DNA from: a virus
DNA: 43,586 bases
IMG/VR virus record: IMGVR_UViG_3300040810_000139
Location: 1-43,586 of that record
Strand: one strand, 5' to 3'
The first letter of the stretch is position 1. Each line of letters begins with the position of its first letter. The notes beneath the pieces are model-generated. The model had not been told where the DNA came from. It saw nothing but the letters and a program-made list of their open reading frames with translations, and did not search any database. Positions 21,811 to 30,302 of this stretch are shown piece after piece. A program made the position numbers and the translations under genes.

Positions 21811-22912
21811 GTATTTTGGATTAGACAGACAATACAAAAATCTTAAAGATGAATTGCTTGATGCAACTGATTCAGTTCTTTCTAGTGGCGGTCTTAATGA
21901 CGGTGAGTATTCACAGAAATTTACAGATTGGTTATCAATAAAAACAAAGGCCGAATTTGTCATACTGTGTCATAGTGGAACTCAAGCATTAGAAATTATT
22001 GCACGTTACGAAAGAGATACGTCTCCAGACCAAGATCCATTTACTAAATGGGATTACGACCAAGAATCATATCGAACAATTAGAGTTCCTAATCTAACAT
22101 ACCCCGCAACAATGAATGCATTTTTAAGTGCTGGATTAAATGTAGAATTGGCAGATACAGATTCAAATGGAATCATTCTACCTCAACCAGAAGATCAATT
22201 ACAAAAAATTGAATGTCATGTTGGTTTATTCGGTGCACCAACTGTAGCAGTAGAAAGTGATAATGGTATTGGAGTATTAAACAATAATGTTGCAATTATA
22301 GACGGAGCACAACATTGGTTAATTGCAGACGGTAACATAGGAACTGCAATGGCAATTAGTTTTGATCCTACTAAAAATTTAAATGCTTCGGGCAATGGTG
22401 GAGCCATTGTTACTAATAACCAAGCCTTATATGAATTTGCTACGCAATGGAGAGACAATGGAAAACCTTATCATTTTTATTCTGGAACAAATTCTAAAAT
22501 GAGTGAACTAGATTGTTCTCATTTGTTAGTAAGAGCAAAGTATATAGATGAATGGCAAGAACGTAGAAAACAAATTAGAAAATACTACATAGACAGATTT
22601 AAACATATCCAATCATTAAAATGTTTAAGTGAAGGGTTTGACATACATGCTGATTCAAAGTTTGTAGTTAATGCTAGAGCGGAACGTCAGCATTTAGAAG
22701 CATGGTTAAATACTAAAAATATAGAAACTAAAATACATTATAAACAAGCATTAAGTGAACACCCTATTGCAGAAAATTTAGAAAAACCAGACTTGATGGC
22801 TACAAGTGTATTACTTACCCGATCATTATTAAGTTTGCCTATGTATCCTGAATTAACTGATGCAGAAGTCGAAGAAGTTGCAAATCAAGTTTGCATTTTT
22901 TATGAGCCTTAA
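21803..22912 (+). CDS. DegT/DnrJ/EryC1-type PLP aminotransferase
   Basis: The 369-residue protein has the usual features of sugar aminotransferases: CHSGTQAL near residue 56-63, the PLP-contacting Asp in VAIIDGAQHW (D167), and the Schiff-base Lys in FDPTKNLNASGNGG (K191). The C-terminal ending LPMYPELTDAEVEEVANQV is typical of the family. It probably makes an amino sugar from a keto sugar produced by the neighbouring epimerase and radical SAM enzyme. The usual position of the catalytic Lys sequence (SFxxxKxxxxGxGG) is kept. Confidence 0.87.
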   Translation: MIKYFGLDRQYKNLKDELLDATDSVLSSGGLNDGEYSQKFTDWLSIKTKAEFVILCHSGTQALEIIARYERDTSPDQDPFTKWDYDQESYRTIRVPNLTYPATMNAFLSAGLNVELADTDSNGIILPQPEDQLQKIECHVGLFGAPTVAVESDNGIGVLNNNVAIIDGAQHWLIADGNIGTAMAISFDPTKNLNASGNGGAIVTNNQALYEFATQWRDNGKPYHFYSGTNSKMSELDCSHLLVRAKYIDEWQERRKQIRKYYIDRFKHIQSLKCLSEGFDIHADSKFVVNARAERQHLEAWLNTKNIETKIHYKQALSEHPIAENLEKPDLMATSVLLTRSLLSLPMYPELTDAEVEEVANQVCIFYEP

Positions 22913-22918
22913 TAAATA
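22911..22918 (+). promoter_or_regulatory. T4-like late promoter core, leaderless type
   Basis: AATAAATA, then atata, then the ATG at 22924. The gap is exactly 5 nt with no ribosome site. The core starts at the last two bases of the preceding gene. Confidence 0.55.
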
Positions 22919-22923
22919 ATATA

Positions 22924-24303
22924 ATGTCTAAAAAAATTGTCCCTGCTGATATTGCAGAAGAAATTGTAGAAAAAAGAGAAGGTATCGATATTTCAAAAGA
23001 TGACAAATCTGATTTGTGGATTTGGGATAAATTACACTGGTTTTATTTTCCTGACTTAGTAGAAAGACCTGCATCACAAGACGAACATTTACAAGAACGT
23101 ATCTTACCTAGTGTAAACTACAACGACCATAAACCAACATATGTGTATATGCACAATGGACGTATGGACGAACTAGAAAGTATTAATCATACTCCAGAAG
23201 TAGTTGAACACTTAAATGAAACAGGTGTAACATTCTATCTAAATGAGCCTTTGTGTATGTATGATAGTTCTTCACTTATGTCTGAACATACATTAACATT
23301 TTATTCAGAATTCAATGGTAAAGAAAAGCCGGAGAATATACGTTCTGATGAATTAAATTGTATACGTGATTATATTACTAGAAACAATCTTACAAACGTC
23401 AAAGTAAAAACATGTGATTATAAGTCAGAAAAAATGTTCCCCTATTATAGTGAATGGATGACAATAACATGTGAAGATACTTTTGTTAAAAATTCACCGT
23501 ACGTTAATATATTAGATGATTCATACGATAGCGGGAATCTATTGGGTAAAGCCTCTAAAAATTTTACAAAAAAGTTTATAAATTTAAATTGGAGATGGGC
23601 ACCACATAGAAATCTTATCGCCGCATTTCTTGCTAATAGTGAGGCAGACATTAGTTTTGTTTTTAAAACTGAACTAGAAAGATTACAGATTTTACCTTGG
23701 TTCGATATTAGAAAGTGTCCTAAAAAATACAGGAAACGTTTATATGAGGGCATATATAAAATAGATAATGATGGGCCTTTAAATGTAGATGTAGTTTTTG
23801 AAGAATTACTTGATATAGAAAAGACGCCATACCCGGTCAACACTACAATTGACGAACACTTTGATCCTTCTGTAGATGAAGCACTAAATTTGGAGAATGA
23901 AGATGTACACCACACTGGTGTATGGCCTATAGAAAAATATTATAAAGATATATTTTGTGATGTTGTTACTGAATCTAGGTTTGCACAGCCTACCCCAAAC
24001 TATAGTGAAAAAGTACAACAACCTATGTGGTTTCGTAAACCTTTTATTCTCATGGCACCCCCGGGTACATTAAAGTATCTACATGAACACGGCTATAAGA
24101 CTTTCAGTGACTTTTGGGACGAGTCGTATGATGACTGCACTGACCATGAAAAACGTTTGTATAAAATATTTGAAATTATAAAATATATCGAAAGTAAAAC
24201 AATTACTGAATTAAAAGACATCTATAGAGACATGAGACCTATACTAGATCATAATCGTATTCACGTGGAGAAAAGCATTTACCAGTGGAGAGGCGATAAA
24301 TAG
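22924..24303 (+). CDS. Putative glycosyltransferase-like protein (459 aa), paralogue of the gene at the left edge
   Basis: Residues ~215-459 match the product at 3-839: KFINLNWRWAPHRN / HFISLNWRFTKHRQ, VVTESRFAQ, NYSEKVQQP, KPFILMAPPGTLKYL, FWDESYDD. The N-terminal half (about 200 residues) has an acidic start and the segments DLWIWDKLHWFYFPDL and YVYMHNGRMDELE. The C-terminal Glu/'SEK' block suggests the donor-binding half of a GT-B-type transferase; this is inference. It sits at the end of the sugar cassette but has its own late promoter, so it may act on virion components late in infection. Confidence 0.6.
   Translation: MSKKIVPADIAEEIVEKREGIDISKDDKSDLWIWDKLHWFYFPDLVERPASQDEHLQERILPSVNYNDHKPTYVYMHNGRMDELESINHTPEVVEHLNETGVTFYLNEPLCMYDSSSLMSEHTLTFYSEFNGKEKPENIRSDELNCIRDYITRNNLTNVKVKTCDYKSEKMFPYYSEWMTITCEDTFVKNSPYVNILDDSYDSGNLLGKASKNFTKKFINLNWRWAPHRNLIAAFLANSEADISFVFKTELERLQILPWFDIRKCPKKYRKRLYEGIYKIDNDGPLNVDVVFEELLDIEKTPYPVNTTIDEHFDPSVDEALNLENEDVHHTGVWPIEKYYKDIFCDVVTESRFAQPTPNYSEKVQQPMWFRKPFILMAPPGTLKYLHEHGYKTFSDFWDESYDDCTDHEKRLYKIFEIIKYIESKTITELKDIYRDMRPILDHNRIHVEKSIYQWRGDK
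24295..24302 (+). promoter_or_regulatory. T4-like late promoter core, with leader
   Basis: GATAAATA, 26 nt before the ATG at 24329; GAGGAGG lies in between. Confidence 0.55.
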
Positions 24304-24328
24304 TAGTATATTATAGAGGAGGTTTCTA

Positions 24329-24751
24329 ATGGGATTAGGAATTATTGATTCAGTTATAGGCGCCGCAGGACCGATATTAGATAAGTTTATCGTAGACAAA
24401 GACAAGAAAGCAGAAATGGAACACGAACTTAAAATGGTGTTACATAATGCTAATCTACAACAAAATCAAATCAATATAGAACAAGCAAAACATCCAAGTA
24501 TTTTTGTAGCAGGAGCAAGACCTGCAATTATGTGGATATGTGCATTTGGTTTAGCATGGTCTTATGTTTTAGCACCAGTTGCTAATTGGGTAGTTGTCGT
24601 TAGCGGAGCAGACGTAACATTACCTGTTATTCAAACAGAAGGTTTGATGACACTTACATTATCTATGTTAGGCTTAGGTGGTATGCGTAGTTTTGAAAAA
24701 ATGAATGGATTAGCCAGAGAAAATATGAAGGCTACTCCACCAAAGCAATAG
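24329..24751 (+). CDS. Holin-like membrane protein (3TM, gene-transfer-agent type)
   Basis: The 140-residue product has an N-terminal GIIDSVIGAAGPILDKFIVDKDKK, a helical charged stretch (ELKMVLHNANLQQNQINIEQ), then AGARPAIMWICAFGLAWSYVL, a second hydrophobic segment (VANWVVVVSG) and a third near LMTLTLSMLGLGGMRSFEK. This order fits the GTA-holin 3TM family known from alphaproteobacterial phages and gene transfer agents. Holins permeabilise the inner membrane at the end of infection. The late promoter and a strong GAGGAGG ribosome site fit that role. The assignment is from remembered family features. Confidence 0.7.
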   Translation: MGLGIIDSVIGAAGPILDKFIVDKDKKAEMEHELKMVLHNANLQQNQINIEQAKHPSIFVAGARPAIMWICAFGLAWSYVLAPVANWVVVVSGADVTLPVIQTEGLMTLTLSMLGLGGMRSFEKMNGLARENMKATPPKQ

Positions 24752-24771
24752 CATTGTTACTTGCCCAATCG

Positions 24772-24779
24772 CATAAATA
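24772..24779 (+). promoter_or_regulatory. T4-like late promoter core, with leader
   Basis: CATAAATA, 23 nt before the ATG at 24803. Confidence 0.55.
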
Positions 24780-24802
24780 CAATATAAGACTGGGATAAAA
24801 AT

Positions 24803-25366
24803 ATGGCTACATACGAAATTATTAATATAGGTGCGTTACCAAATGACGGTTCAGGTGATCCGTTAAGAGTTGCCTTTGATAAGATCAATAACAACTTTGC
24901 GAACCTATACTCTACTGCTGTTATATCATCTAATACATACACAACAGGTAATACAGCACAACAAGTCATTTGGGAATACCCAGCAAACGCATTTACATTG
25001 GGTTCATTTTTTATTAAAACAAACGACCCCGGCACAATTGATCAACAAGATGTTAGATTAGATGCACAATTAAGTGCTAACTCAGCCAATATTAAATTTT
25101 CAGCATACTCATCTACACAGTGGGGAAATGTGTTAATAAGAGGCACCGGATATGATATGGATGTCAATGCTGGTAACGTTAGGATATTAGTTGATCCTGA
25201 CCCAGCAAACGTATCTGGTTCACAAACACTATTTCATTTTATTAATTCTTCGGTCATGTTCCAAGGAGAAGCACCAGCAGGATTGCCAATCGCACTTGAT
25301 GGCTATGTAGATTCTGAACTTGCAACTGAAGTAGACGACACAATTACAACTGAAGAAACACCATAA
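24803..25366 (+). CDS. Virion structural protein (baseplate/fibre type)
   Basis: The 187-residue protein begins with EIINIGALPNDGSGDPLRVA and FDKINNNFANLY, a segment I recall from many T4-like marine phage baseplate and fibre proteins. The remainder is beta-rich with Asn/Ser/Thr. A late promoter precedes it. Its stop overlaps the next ATG (TAATG), so it is coupled to the leader-bearing protein. Exact position in the virion is unknown. Confidence 0.6.
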   Translation: MATYEIINIGALPNDGSGDPLRVAFDKINNNFANLYSTAVISSNTYTTGNTAQQVIWEYPANAFTLGSFFIKTNDPGTIDQQDVRLDAQLSANSANIKFSAYSSTQWGNVLIRGTGYDMDVNAGNVRILVDPDPANVSGSQTLFHFINSSVMFQGEAPAGLPIALDGYVDSELATEVDDTITTEETP

Positions 25367-25749
25367 TGAGAGCAAGAGAATTTATAACTGAAGATAATTC
25401 ACCTGGCAAACTAACTAAACGTCAACGTTATGGTTCAAGAGGCATGCATAAGTTCCAAGATGTAGACGGCAGAGATAGAGTCTACGAATTAAATCGTGTG
25501 ATGATGGCTCTTGCACAAGCAGATGGAGAATCAGATCATCAAAAGATCGATTTAGACTCAGAAAGTTGGATAGGCACAAGTAATATGGCTGTGCCATACA
25601 CTGAAATAGAAGCAAACATGTTAAAATCAGCATATAAAGCAGTAGGCTCTGAATGGGAAGATTTAAACGACGGTGACTTGCGATCTTCAGAATTACCTTC
25701 AATTAATAAACAAAGTCCAGTAGAAGGTTTCAAGGGGTATGAAAGATAA
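25366..25749 (+). CDS. Small protein with capsid-targeting leader (127 aa)
   Basis: The N-terminus MRAREFITE matches the T4 capsid-targeting leader type shared with products at 9964 (MRYYEFIVE) and 34875 (MRFTEFFTE); cleavage after E9 would release the mature protein. The rest is soluble, with LTKRQRYGSRGMHKFQDVDG and a conserved-looking helical region (YELNRVMMALAQADGE). No enzymatic motif is seen. It is probably an internal head protein. It overlaps the genes on both sides (TAATG junctions). Confidence 0.6.
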   Translation: MRAREFITEDNSPGKLTKRQRYGSRGMHKFQDVDGRDRVYELNRVMMALAQADGESDHQKIDLDSESWIGTSNMAVPYTEIEANMLKSAYKAVGSEWEDLNDGDLRSSELPSINKQSPVEGFKGYER

Positions 25750-26120
25750 TGTTAAAACAAATAGCAAAAGACTTTTTTATTAAATGGCAACAAGCATGTT
25801 ATGTTTGTTTCCCGATGATGGTGCAGGGCGATCTATTTGCCCTTACATTTGATCATTGGATTAAAGCAAATAAAACAGGAATCATTGCAGGTCTTGGTGC
25901 AGTATTATTAGGATATACTTTCCTAAAAAACTACAAAGACAAGAAGTGGTTTCATGGTGTAACTATTGCATCTGCTTGTTTTGTTGGTGATCTGTTAGTA
26001 CATCCATCACATTTTGCAGGTGCATATGGTGAAGCGGCTTTAACTGCGGTTGCATCAGGATTACTTGCAACTTATTTTGTTTACAAGCCACTAATGAGTA
26101 AAAATAATGGCAGCCGTTAA
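25749..26120 (+). CDS. Membrane protein with about three helices (123 aa)
   Basis: Hydrophobic segments lie at about residues 45-60 (TGIIAGLGAVLLGYTFL), 68-83 (FHGVTIASACFVGDLLV) and 93-110 (YGEAALTAVASGLLATYFVY), with a basic loop KNYKDKKW between the first two. The pattern fits a holin-type or membrane-anchored virion protein. A holin-like protein of another type is encoded at 24329, so this might be a second lysis component, but no family is recognised. Confidence 0.55.
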   Translation: MLKQIAKDFFIKWQQACYVCFPMMVQGDLFALTFDHWIKANKTGIIAGLGAVLLGYTFLKNYKDKKWFHGVTIASACFVGDLLVHPSHFAGAYGEAALTAVASGLLATYFVYKPLMSKNNGSR

Positions 26121-27033
26121 TGTTCCAGTTAAAGGCTTAACAGGTTTAATCAACGTATTATCATTAGATACTGCTAATACTATTGCTCAAGTAGCAACTG
26201 CGGCCTCTACAGCAGAAGGCTTAACTTCTAGTTACTATGAAGTCATGTCTTTAGAACGTGACCCAGACAACAATTCCGTTGATACACCAACTACTACATT
26301 AGCAACTTTGAACTTTGATGAAAATAGTGATGTGTTTTTCTTTAAGCCACTACAAGCAGGTCAAACTAAAGAATATCTACAAGAGCAACGAACAAATATT
26401 GCACAATTAAAAAGAAAGGGCGGTCCATCTGGTAATGTTAATTTACCTTGTTACCGTTCTTGGAACTCATTAGATTTAAGTTTGTTGCCTGCAACATATG
26501 TAGGTAATGTATCAACACCCAATTCACATCCAGCTGGGTTAGTAGAGGGTAGACCATGGGGCGAGTATGATATCAACTTGTTTAGATATACATATTCAGG
26601 ATACTTTGCAGACGATCCAGACTGGTTTGCTGGTCAAACAGCAACAGCATCTACAGATGACGGCACACTAGCAGTTAATCCATTGGCAATTACTACAAGT
26701 TATCAGTGGATAGGGTACTTTGTACCTACAACAACTGAATCATATACATTCTATACAACTAGTGATGACGCAAGTTTCTTATGGATAGGTCCTAATGCAG
26801 TAACAGGCTTTACAACGGCTAATGCATTAGTCGATAATCAAGGCGAACACCCGCCGCAAGAGCGATCAGGATCAATTGCATTAACAGCAGGCCAATACTA
26901 TCCTATCAGAATACAAGCAGGAAACAACTTATCCGGTGGAGAAATGAGTACGCAATTTTCTACACCAACTATTGCTAAGACATCAACATTTACAGGGTAT
27001 CTATTCTATGAACCAGATACCGGAGGATTTTAA
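26107..27033 (+). CDS. Virion protein with PA14/GLEYA-like carbohydrate-binding domain
   Basis: The 308-residue protein overlaps its upstream neighbour by 14 nt. Residues ~195-300 show the PA14-like pattern: YQWIGYFVPTTTESYTFYTT, SDDASFLWIG and AGQYYPIRIQAGNNLSGGEM. PA14/GLEYA domains bind sugars on bacterial or eukaryotic surfaces. The N-terminal part is Thr/Ala/Ser-rich and probably structural. A receptor-binding or fibre-associated role is likely, given the neighbours. Confidence 0.65.
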   Translation: MAAVNVPVKGLTGLINVLSLDTANTIAQVATAASTAEGLTSSYYEVMSLERDPDNNSVDTPTTTLATLNFDENSDVFFFKPLQAGQTKEYLQEQRTNIAQLKRKGGPSGNVNLPCYRSWNSLDLSLLPATYVGNVSTPNSHPAGLVEGRPWGEYDINLFRYTYSGYFADDPDWFAGQTATASTDDGTLAVNPLAITTSYQWIGYFVPTTTESYTFYTTSDDASFLWIGPNAVTGFTTANALVDNQGEHPPQERSGSIALTAGQYYPIRIQAGNNLSGGEMSTQFSTPTIAKTSTFTGYLFYEPDTGGF

Positions 27034-27036
27034 TAG

Positions 27037-28611
27037 ATGACTGAACCATCATCAGCAAACGTAAAACCTTGGTATTTACGTAACATAACAGAAGCACTAG
27101 CACTCGACAGTGTTAGCGGCAACGTATACCTACGCACAGATGCAAACGTAAGCATAGGTAATGCTAATATCACAGTAGGCAATGTTGGTATCACAAGTTT
27201 TGGCAACGTAGACATATCAGGAAACACACTTCCTGTCATTGTAGATTCGGGTAATGTCACAGTAAGTGGTTCTGTAGATGCCAACATCACAAATGCTAAT
27301 ATTGAAGTCACACAAGGCACAGATCCTTGGGTAGTGTCTGGTAATGTTGGTATCAGTGGTACTGCCAATGTTATATTAGCAGACGATGCCAGCGTAGTCA
27401 TCTCGGCATTTAGCGGCGCAGTAGCAGACGCATTTGGACGATTGAGAGTAAGCGAACCTTACACACTATTTGATACACAATCCCGATATTTTGATCATGG
27501 ACAGTTCGCAGGCAACACATCAGGCACGGCCAATGTAGTATATGTTGCTAACCAAAGTAGTTATCAACTCAATGTAGGTAGTGCCTCAGGTGACAGCGTG
27601 TTGCGTGAAACACTCAAACCATTCCCTTATCAGCCTGGCAAGAGCCAACTCACATTGAACACATTCTGTATGAACACACCCGAGCCTAACTTGCGTCAGC
27701 GTGTAGGCTTGTTTGATAGTAATGACGGTGTGTTCTTTGAGAACGATGGTACATATAACTATATGGTCATTCGTTCAGGATCATATGGTTCGGAAGAAAG
27801 AGTCAGACAAGATGCGTGGAACGTTGACACATTAGATGGACTGGGTGGTGCATCTAATCCTTCAGGTATCACATTATATCCAGATCGCACACAGATCATG
27901 TTTGCCGATGTTGAGTGGTTAGGTGTAGGTAGTGTTCGTGTAGGATTTGTGATAAATGGTGCTTATATTATTTGTCATCAGTTCAATCATGCTAACCAAG
28001 TTGGCAATACAAAAGTTTACATGACTACAGCAACATTGCCTATCAGATATGAAATCACTAACACTGGTACAACTACTGGCAATAGCATGATGACACAGAT
28101 TTGTAGTTCTGTCATCAGTGAAGGTGGTTTTCAGTTATCAGGATCAGGCAATCCTAGAGCAGCCTCACATGTGATAGGCACTCCTGTTAGATTACCTAAC
28201 GATGACAGTTTCTTACCTGTACTTTCTATAAGATTGAAAAGCACTAATCTAAACGCCGTTGTCATACCTATAAACTATTCGATAGTTCCCGTGTCAGGAA
28301 GTTTGTTCCAATATCGTATCTATAAAAAAGCAGTCACAAGCGGTGGTAGTTGGGTAAGTTCAGCGACAGATAGTTCAGTAGAATATAATCTAGCGCCTAC
28401 AGCATTGGTTAGCGGTAGCATCGCAGAACAAACGTTTTTGAATAGCACTAATCAAAGTACAGGCGCGCCCACGCAAGAAGCATTCACTTTTGAATATCAA
28501 CTTGAGAGAGATCCGTTCACAGGCGTAGCATATGAATATACTATAATGATGGCTACAACTGGTACTAACCAAGATATCTACGCAAGTATTGAGTGGCAAG
28601 AAATCACATAA
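27037..28611 (+). CDS. Large virion structural protein with N-terminal Gly-Asn repeat
   Basis: The 524-residue protein has an N-terminal beta-repeat rich in GN motifs (SIGNANITVGNVGITSFGNV; SGNVTVSGSVDANITNANIE), then FGRLRVSEPYTLFDTQSRYF and a long beta-rich body ending in YEYTIMMATTGTNQDIYASI. The GN repeat fits a trimeric fibre shaft or an adhesin-like beta-solenoid. The 'DAFGRLRVSEP' block is known to me from other marine phage structural proteins. It starts 3 nt after the PA14-like gene stop and shares its transcript. The location in the virion (fibre or baseplate) is inference. Confidence 0.65.
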   Translation: MTEPSSANVKPWYLRNITEALALDSVSGNVYLRTDANVSIGNANITVGNVGITSFGNVDISGNTLPVIVDSGNVTVSGSVDANITNANIEVTQGTDPWVVSGNVGISGTANVILADDASVVISAFSGAVADAFGRLRVSEPYTLFDTQSRYFDHGQFAGNTSGTANVVYVANQSSYQLNVGSASGDSVLRETLKPFPYQPGKSQLTLNTFCMNTPEPNLRQRVGLFDSNDGVFFENDGTYNYMVIRSGSYGSEERVRQDAWNVDTLDGLGGASNPSGITLYPDRTQIMFADVEWLGVGSVRVGFVINGAYIICHQFNHANQVGNTKVYMTTATLPIRYEITNTGTTTGNSMMTQICSSVISEGGFQLSGSGNPRAASHVIGTPVRLPNDDSFLPVLSIRLKSTNLNAVVIPINYSIVPVSGSLFQYRIYKKAVTSGGSWVSSATDSSVEYNLAPTALVSGSIAEQTFLNSTNQSTGAPTQEAFTFEYQLERDPFTGVAYEYTIMMATTGTNQDIYASIEWQEIT

Positions 28612-28637
28612 AATAAATTATCTCCGGTCTAAACTCC

Positions 28638-28645
28638 AATAAATA
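28638..28645 (+). promoter_or_regulatory. T4-like late promoter core, with leader
   Basis: AATAAATA, 31 nt before the ATG at 28677; AGAGGAG precedes the start. Confidence 0.5.
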
Positions 28646-28676
28646 TCTACAACGCACTAACTTAGAGGAGCAATGA

Positions 28677-29384
28677 ATGGAAATCCCATATGATATTAAT
28701 AACACACTTGACTTAATCAAGTTAAAATTTTACAACGAGTGGCTATATACTGCTCACATTTACGATGAAGGGGACAGCCCATTTCATAAAGACCTAACAA
28801 AACAAGTAGTTGAAACATACGTTGATCCACTAGCACTACCTAAAGATTCTAAAATTTTAGACTTGGGCTGTGGCCCGGGATATTTCTTAGATGAAATGAA
28901 AGAAAGAGGGTTTGAAGATGTGTTAGGTGTCACATTGTCTCCTGGAGATATTAAAATCTGTAAAGATAAAGGACATGAAACTGCAGGATATGATCTGTCA
29001 TTTTTGCCTCAGAAAGATGGTTACCATGATGAAAGTGTTGATTTTATCTTTTTACGACATGCTTTAGAACATTCTCCTTATCCTATTTTTAGTTTGATGG
29101 AATACAATCGTATTCTAAAACAAGGATCAAGGATCTATATTGAAGTACCTGCACCAGATTGTGATAGAAGACATGAGTTTAATTTAAATCATTACAGTAT
29201 ATTTGGACATTCACAACTAGCGGCATTATTACAACGTACAGGTTTTGAAATCGAACAATTTAATAATTTAGAATTTGACTTAGAACAACAAAATCCAAAT
29301 GATCCAGAAGGCGAACCATTAAAAATGAGAGAGCATTATTACTGTATCGTAGCAAGGAAAGCAAAAGGTCTTGATATCAAATAA
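28677..29384 (+). CDS. SAM-dependent methyltransferase (class I)
   Basis: The 235-residue protein has motif I ILDLGCGPGYF (60-70), an acidic end of strand 2 at the VLGVTLSPGD segment, and a motif IV/post-IV region VDFIFLRHALEHSPYP, as in the Methyltransf_11 group. The substrate is unknown; small molecules or sugars are as likely as nucleic acid. The ATG at 28677 follows AGAGGAG; an ATG at 28673 in another frame stops at once. The 3' end overlaps the small membrane gene by 14 nt. Confidence 0.75.
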   Translation: MEIPYDINNTLDLIKLKFYNEWLYTAHIYDEGDSPFHKDLTKQVVETYVDPLALPKDSKILDLGCGPGYFLDEMKERGFEDVLGVTLSPGDIKICKDKGHETAGYDLSFLPQKDGYHDESVDFIFLRHALEHSPYPIFSLMEYNRILKQGSRIYIEVPAPDCDRRHEFNLNHYSIFGHSQLAALLQRTGFEIEQFNNLEFDLEQQNPNDPEGEPLKMREHYYCIVARKAKGLDIK

Positions 29385-29583
29385 GTTTACTTTTGTAAAA
29401 TATACACTGACATGGATTAGTCAGCAATTGGCTATTCCATTTTGGGCAGTAGGACATTTACATCTTAGTCTTAAGATGGATGTCTATGAAGATATTCATA
29501 TGATTATAGCATCATTGGGAATGAATATTTTAGTTGCTATTGGTTTCTTTTTAGATTACCAAGACTACAAAAAATCACATTAA
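29371..29583 (+). CDS. Small membrane protein (70 aa)
   Basis: The start is probably TTG 29371, overlapping the methyltransferase end by 14 nt after AAAAGG. Two hydrophobic segments are seen (YTLTWISQQLAIPFWAVGHL and MIIASLGMNILVAIGFFL), with a charged C-terminal tail (DYQDYKKSH). No family is recognised. It directly abuts the SGNH gene. Confidence 0.45.
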   Translation: MISNKFTFVKYTLTWISQQLAIPFWAVGHLHLSLKMDVYEDIHMIIASLGMNILVAIGFFLDYQDYKKSH

Positions 29584-30294
29584 ATGCGTTTAATTGCATT
29601 CGGTTGTAGTTATACTCAGGGTATCGGATTAGACGGTCTTACTCACGCAGAACATGAGTACTATCAATCTCCTCAAGATGCTATTCTTAATATTAAACCT
29701 GCAAGTGAACATGCATGGCCCCAAATGTTAGCCGACAAGTTAAATTTAGAATGTGTAAATTTAGGCAGGGGAGGATCATCTACAAAATTTGTATATCAGA
29801 TGATTAAAGAATTTCAATTTCAAAGTGATGATACTGTAATTATTCAGTGGCCCTCAGCCGATCGGAGAGTTGTTTGGGCCGAAGAATCTACAAAAAGCAC
29901 TACTCCTTATAATCCTAAAGTACATTTAGAATTTTCACCATATGAGTCTTTTGCTGAAGATTATTACAGAAAATTTCACACAGATTTTGATAGTTTATGG
30001 CATTTAGGTTTATTAGTTGAAGGTGCTCATAATTATTTAAAAGATATTACTAAAGTAGTTTACTCTGTCACTGATGATGGCGCCTTTCGTAACAATGAAT
30101 TACTACCTAAATTTTTTCCTATAATAAAAAAAGTAAAACCCTTTTTTAAAGAACAAGCAGAAGATTTAAGTGCATCTGCATCTCAAATACTTTTAAACGA
30201 AAATCAATTAGTAAGATGCAACGACGGGCATCCTGGTAGACAATATCACATAGATTTTTCAGAAGATATGTTTAAGGAACTAAAACTCAACTAA
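29584..30294 (+). CDS. SGNH hydrolase-like protein (second copy)
   Basis: The 236-residue protein has GCSYTQG (block I, nucleophile Ser), NLGRGGSS (block II), VIIQWPSADRR, and a C-terminal DGHPGRQYH containing D-x-H, the complete set expected for an SGNH hydrolase. It resembles the protein at 1718-2476 in its first blocks. Removal of acetyl or other ester groups from glycans is a reasonable guess. The gene abuts its upstream neighbour and ends 8 nt before the terminase start. Confidence 0.65.
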   Translation: MRLIAFGCSYTQGIGLDGLTHAEHEYYQSPQDAILNIKPASEHAWPQMLADKLNLECVNLGRGGSSTKFVYQMIKEFQFQSDDTVIIQWPSADRRVVWAEESTKSTTPYNPKVHLEFSPYESFAEDYYRKFHTDFDSLWHLGLLVEGAHNYLKDITKVVYSVTDDGAFRNNELLPKFFPIIKKVKPFFKEQAEDLSASASQILLNENQLVRCNDGHPGRQYHIDFSEDMFKELKLN

Positions 30295-30297
30295 ATA
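30290..30297 (+). promoter_or_regulatory. T4-like late promoter core, leaderless type
   Basis: ACTAAATA (identical to the minus-strand core at 11023-11016), then ctagt, then the ATG at 30303. The gap is exactly 5 nt. Confidence 0.6.
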
Positions 30298-30302
30298 CTA
30301 GT

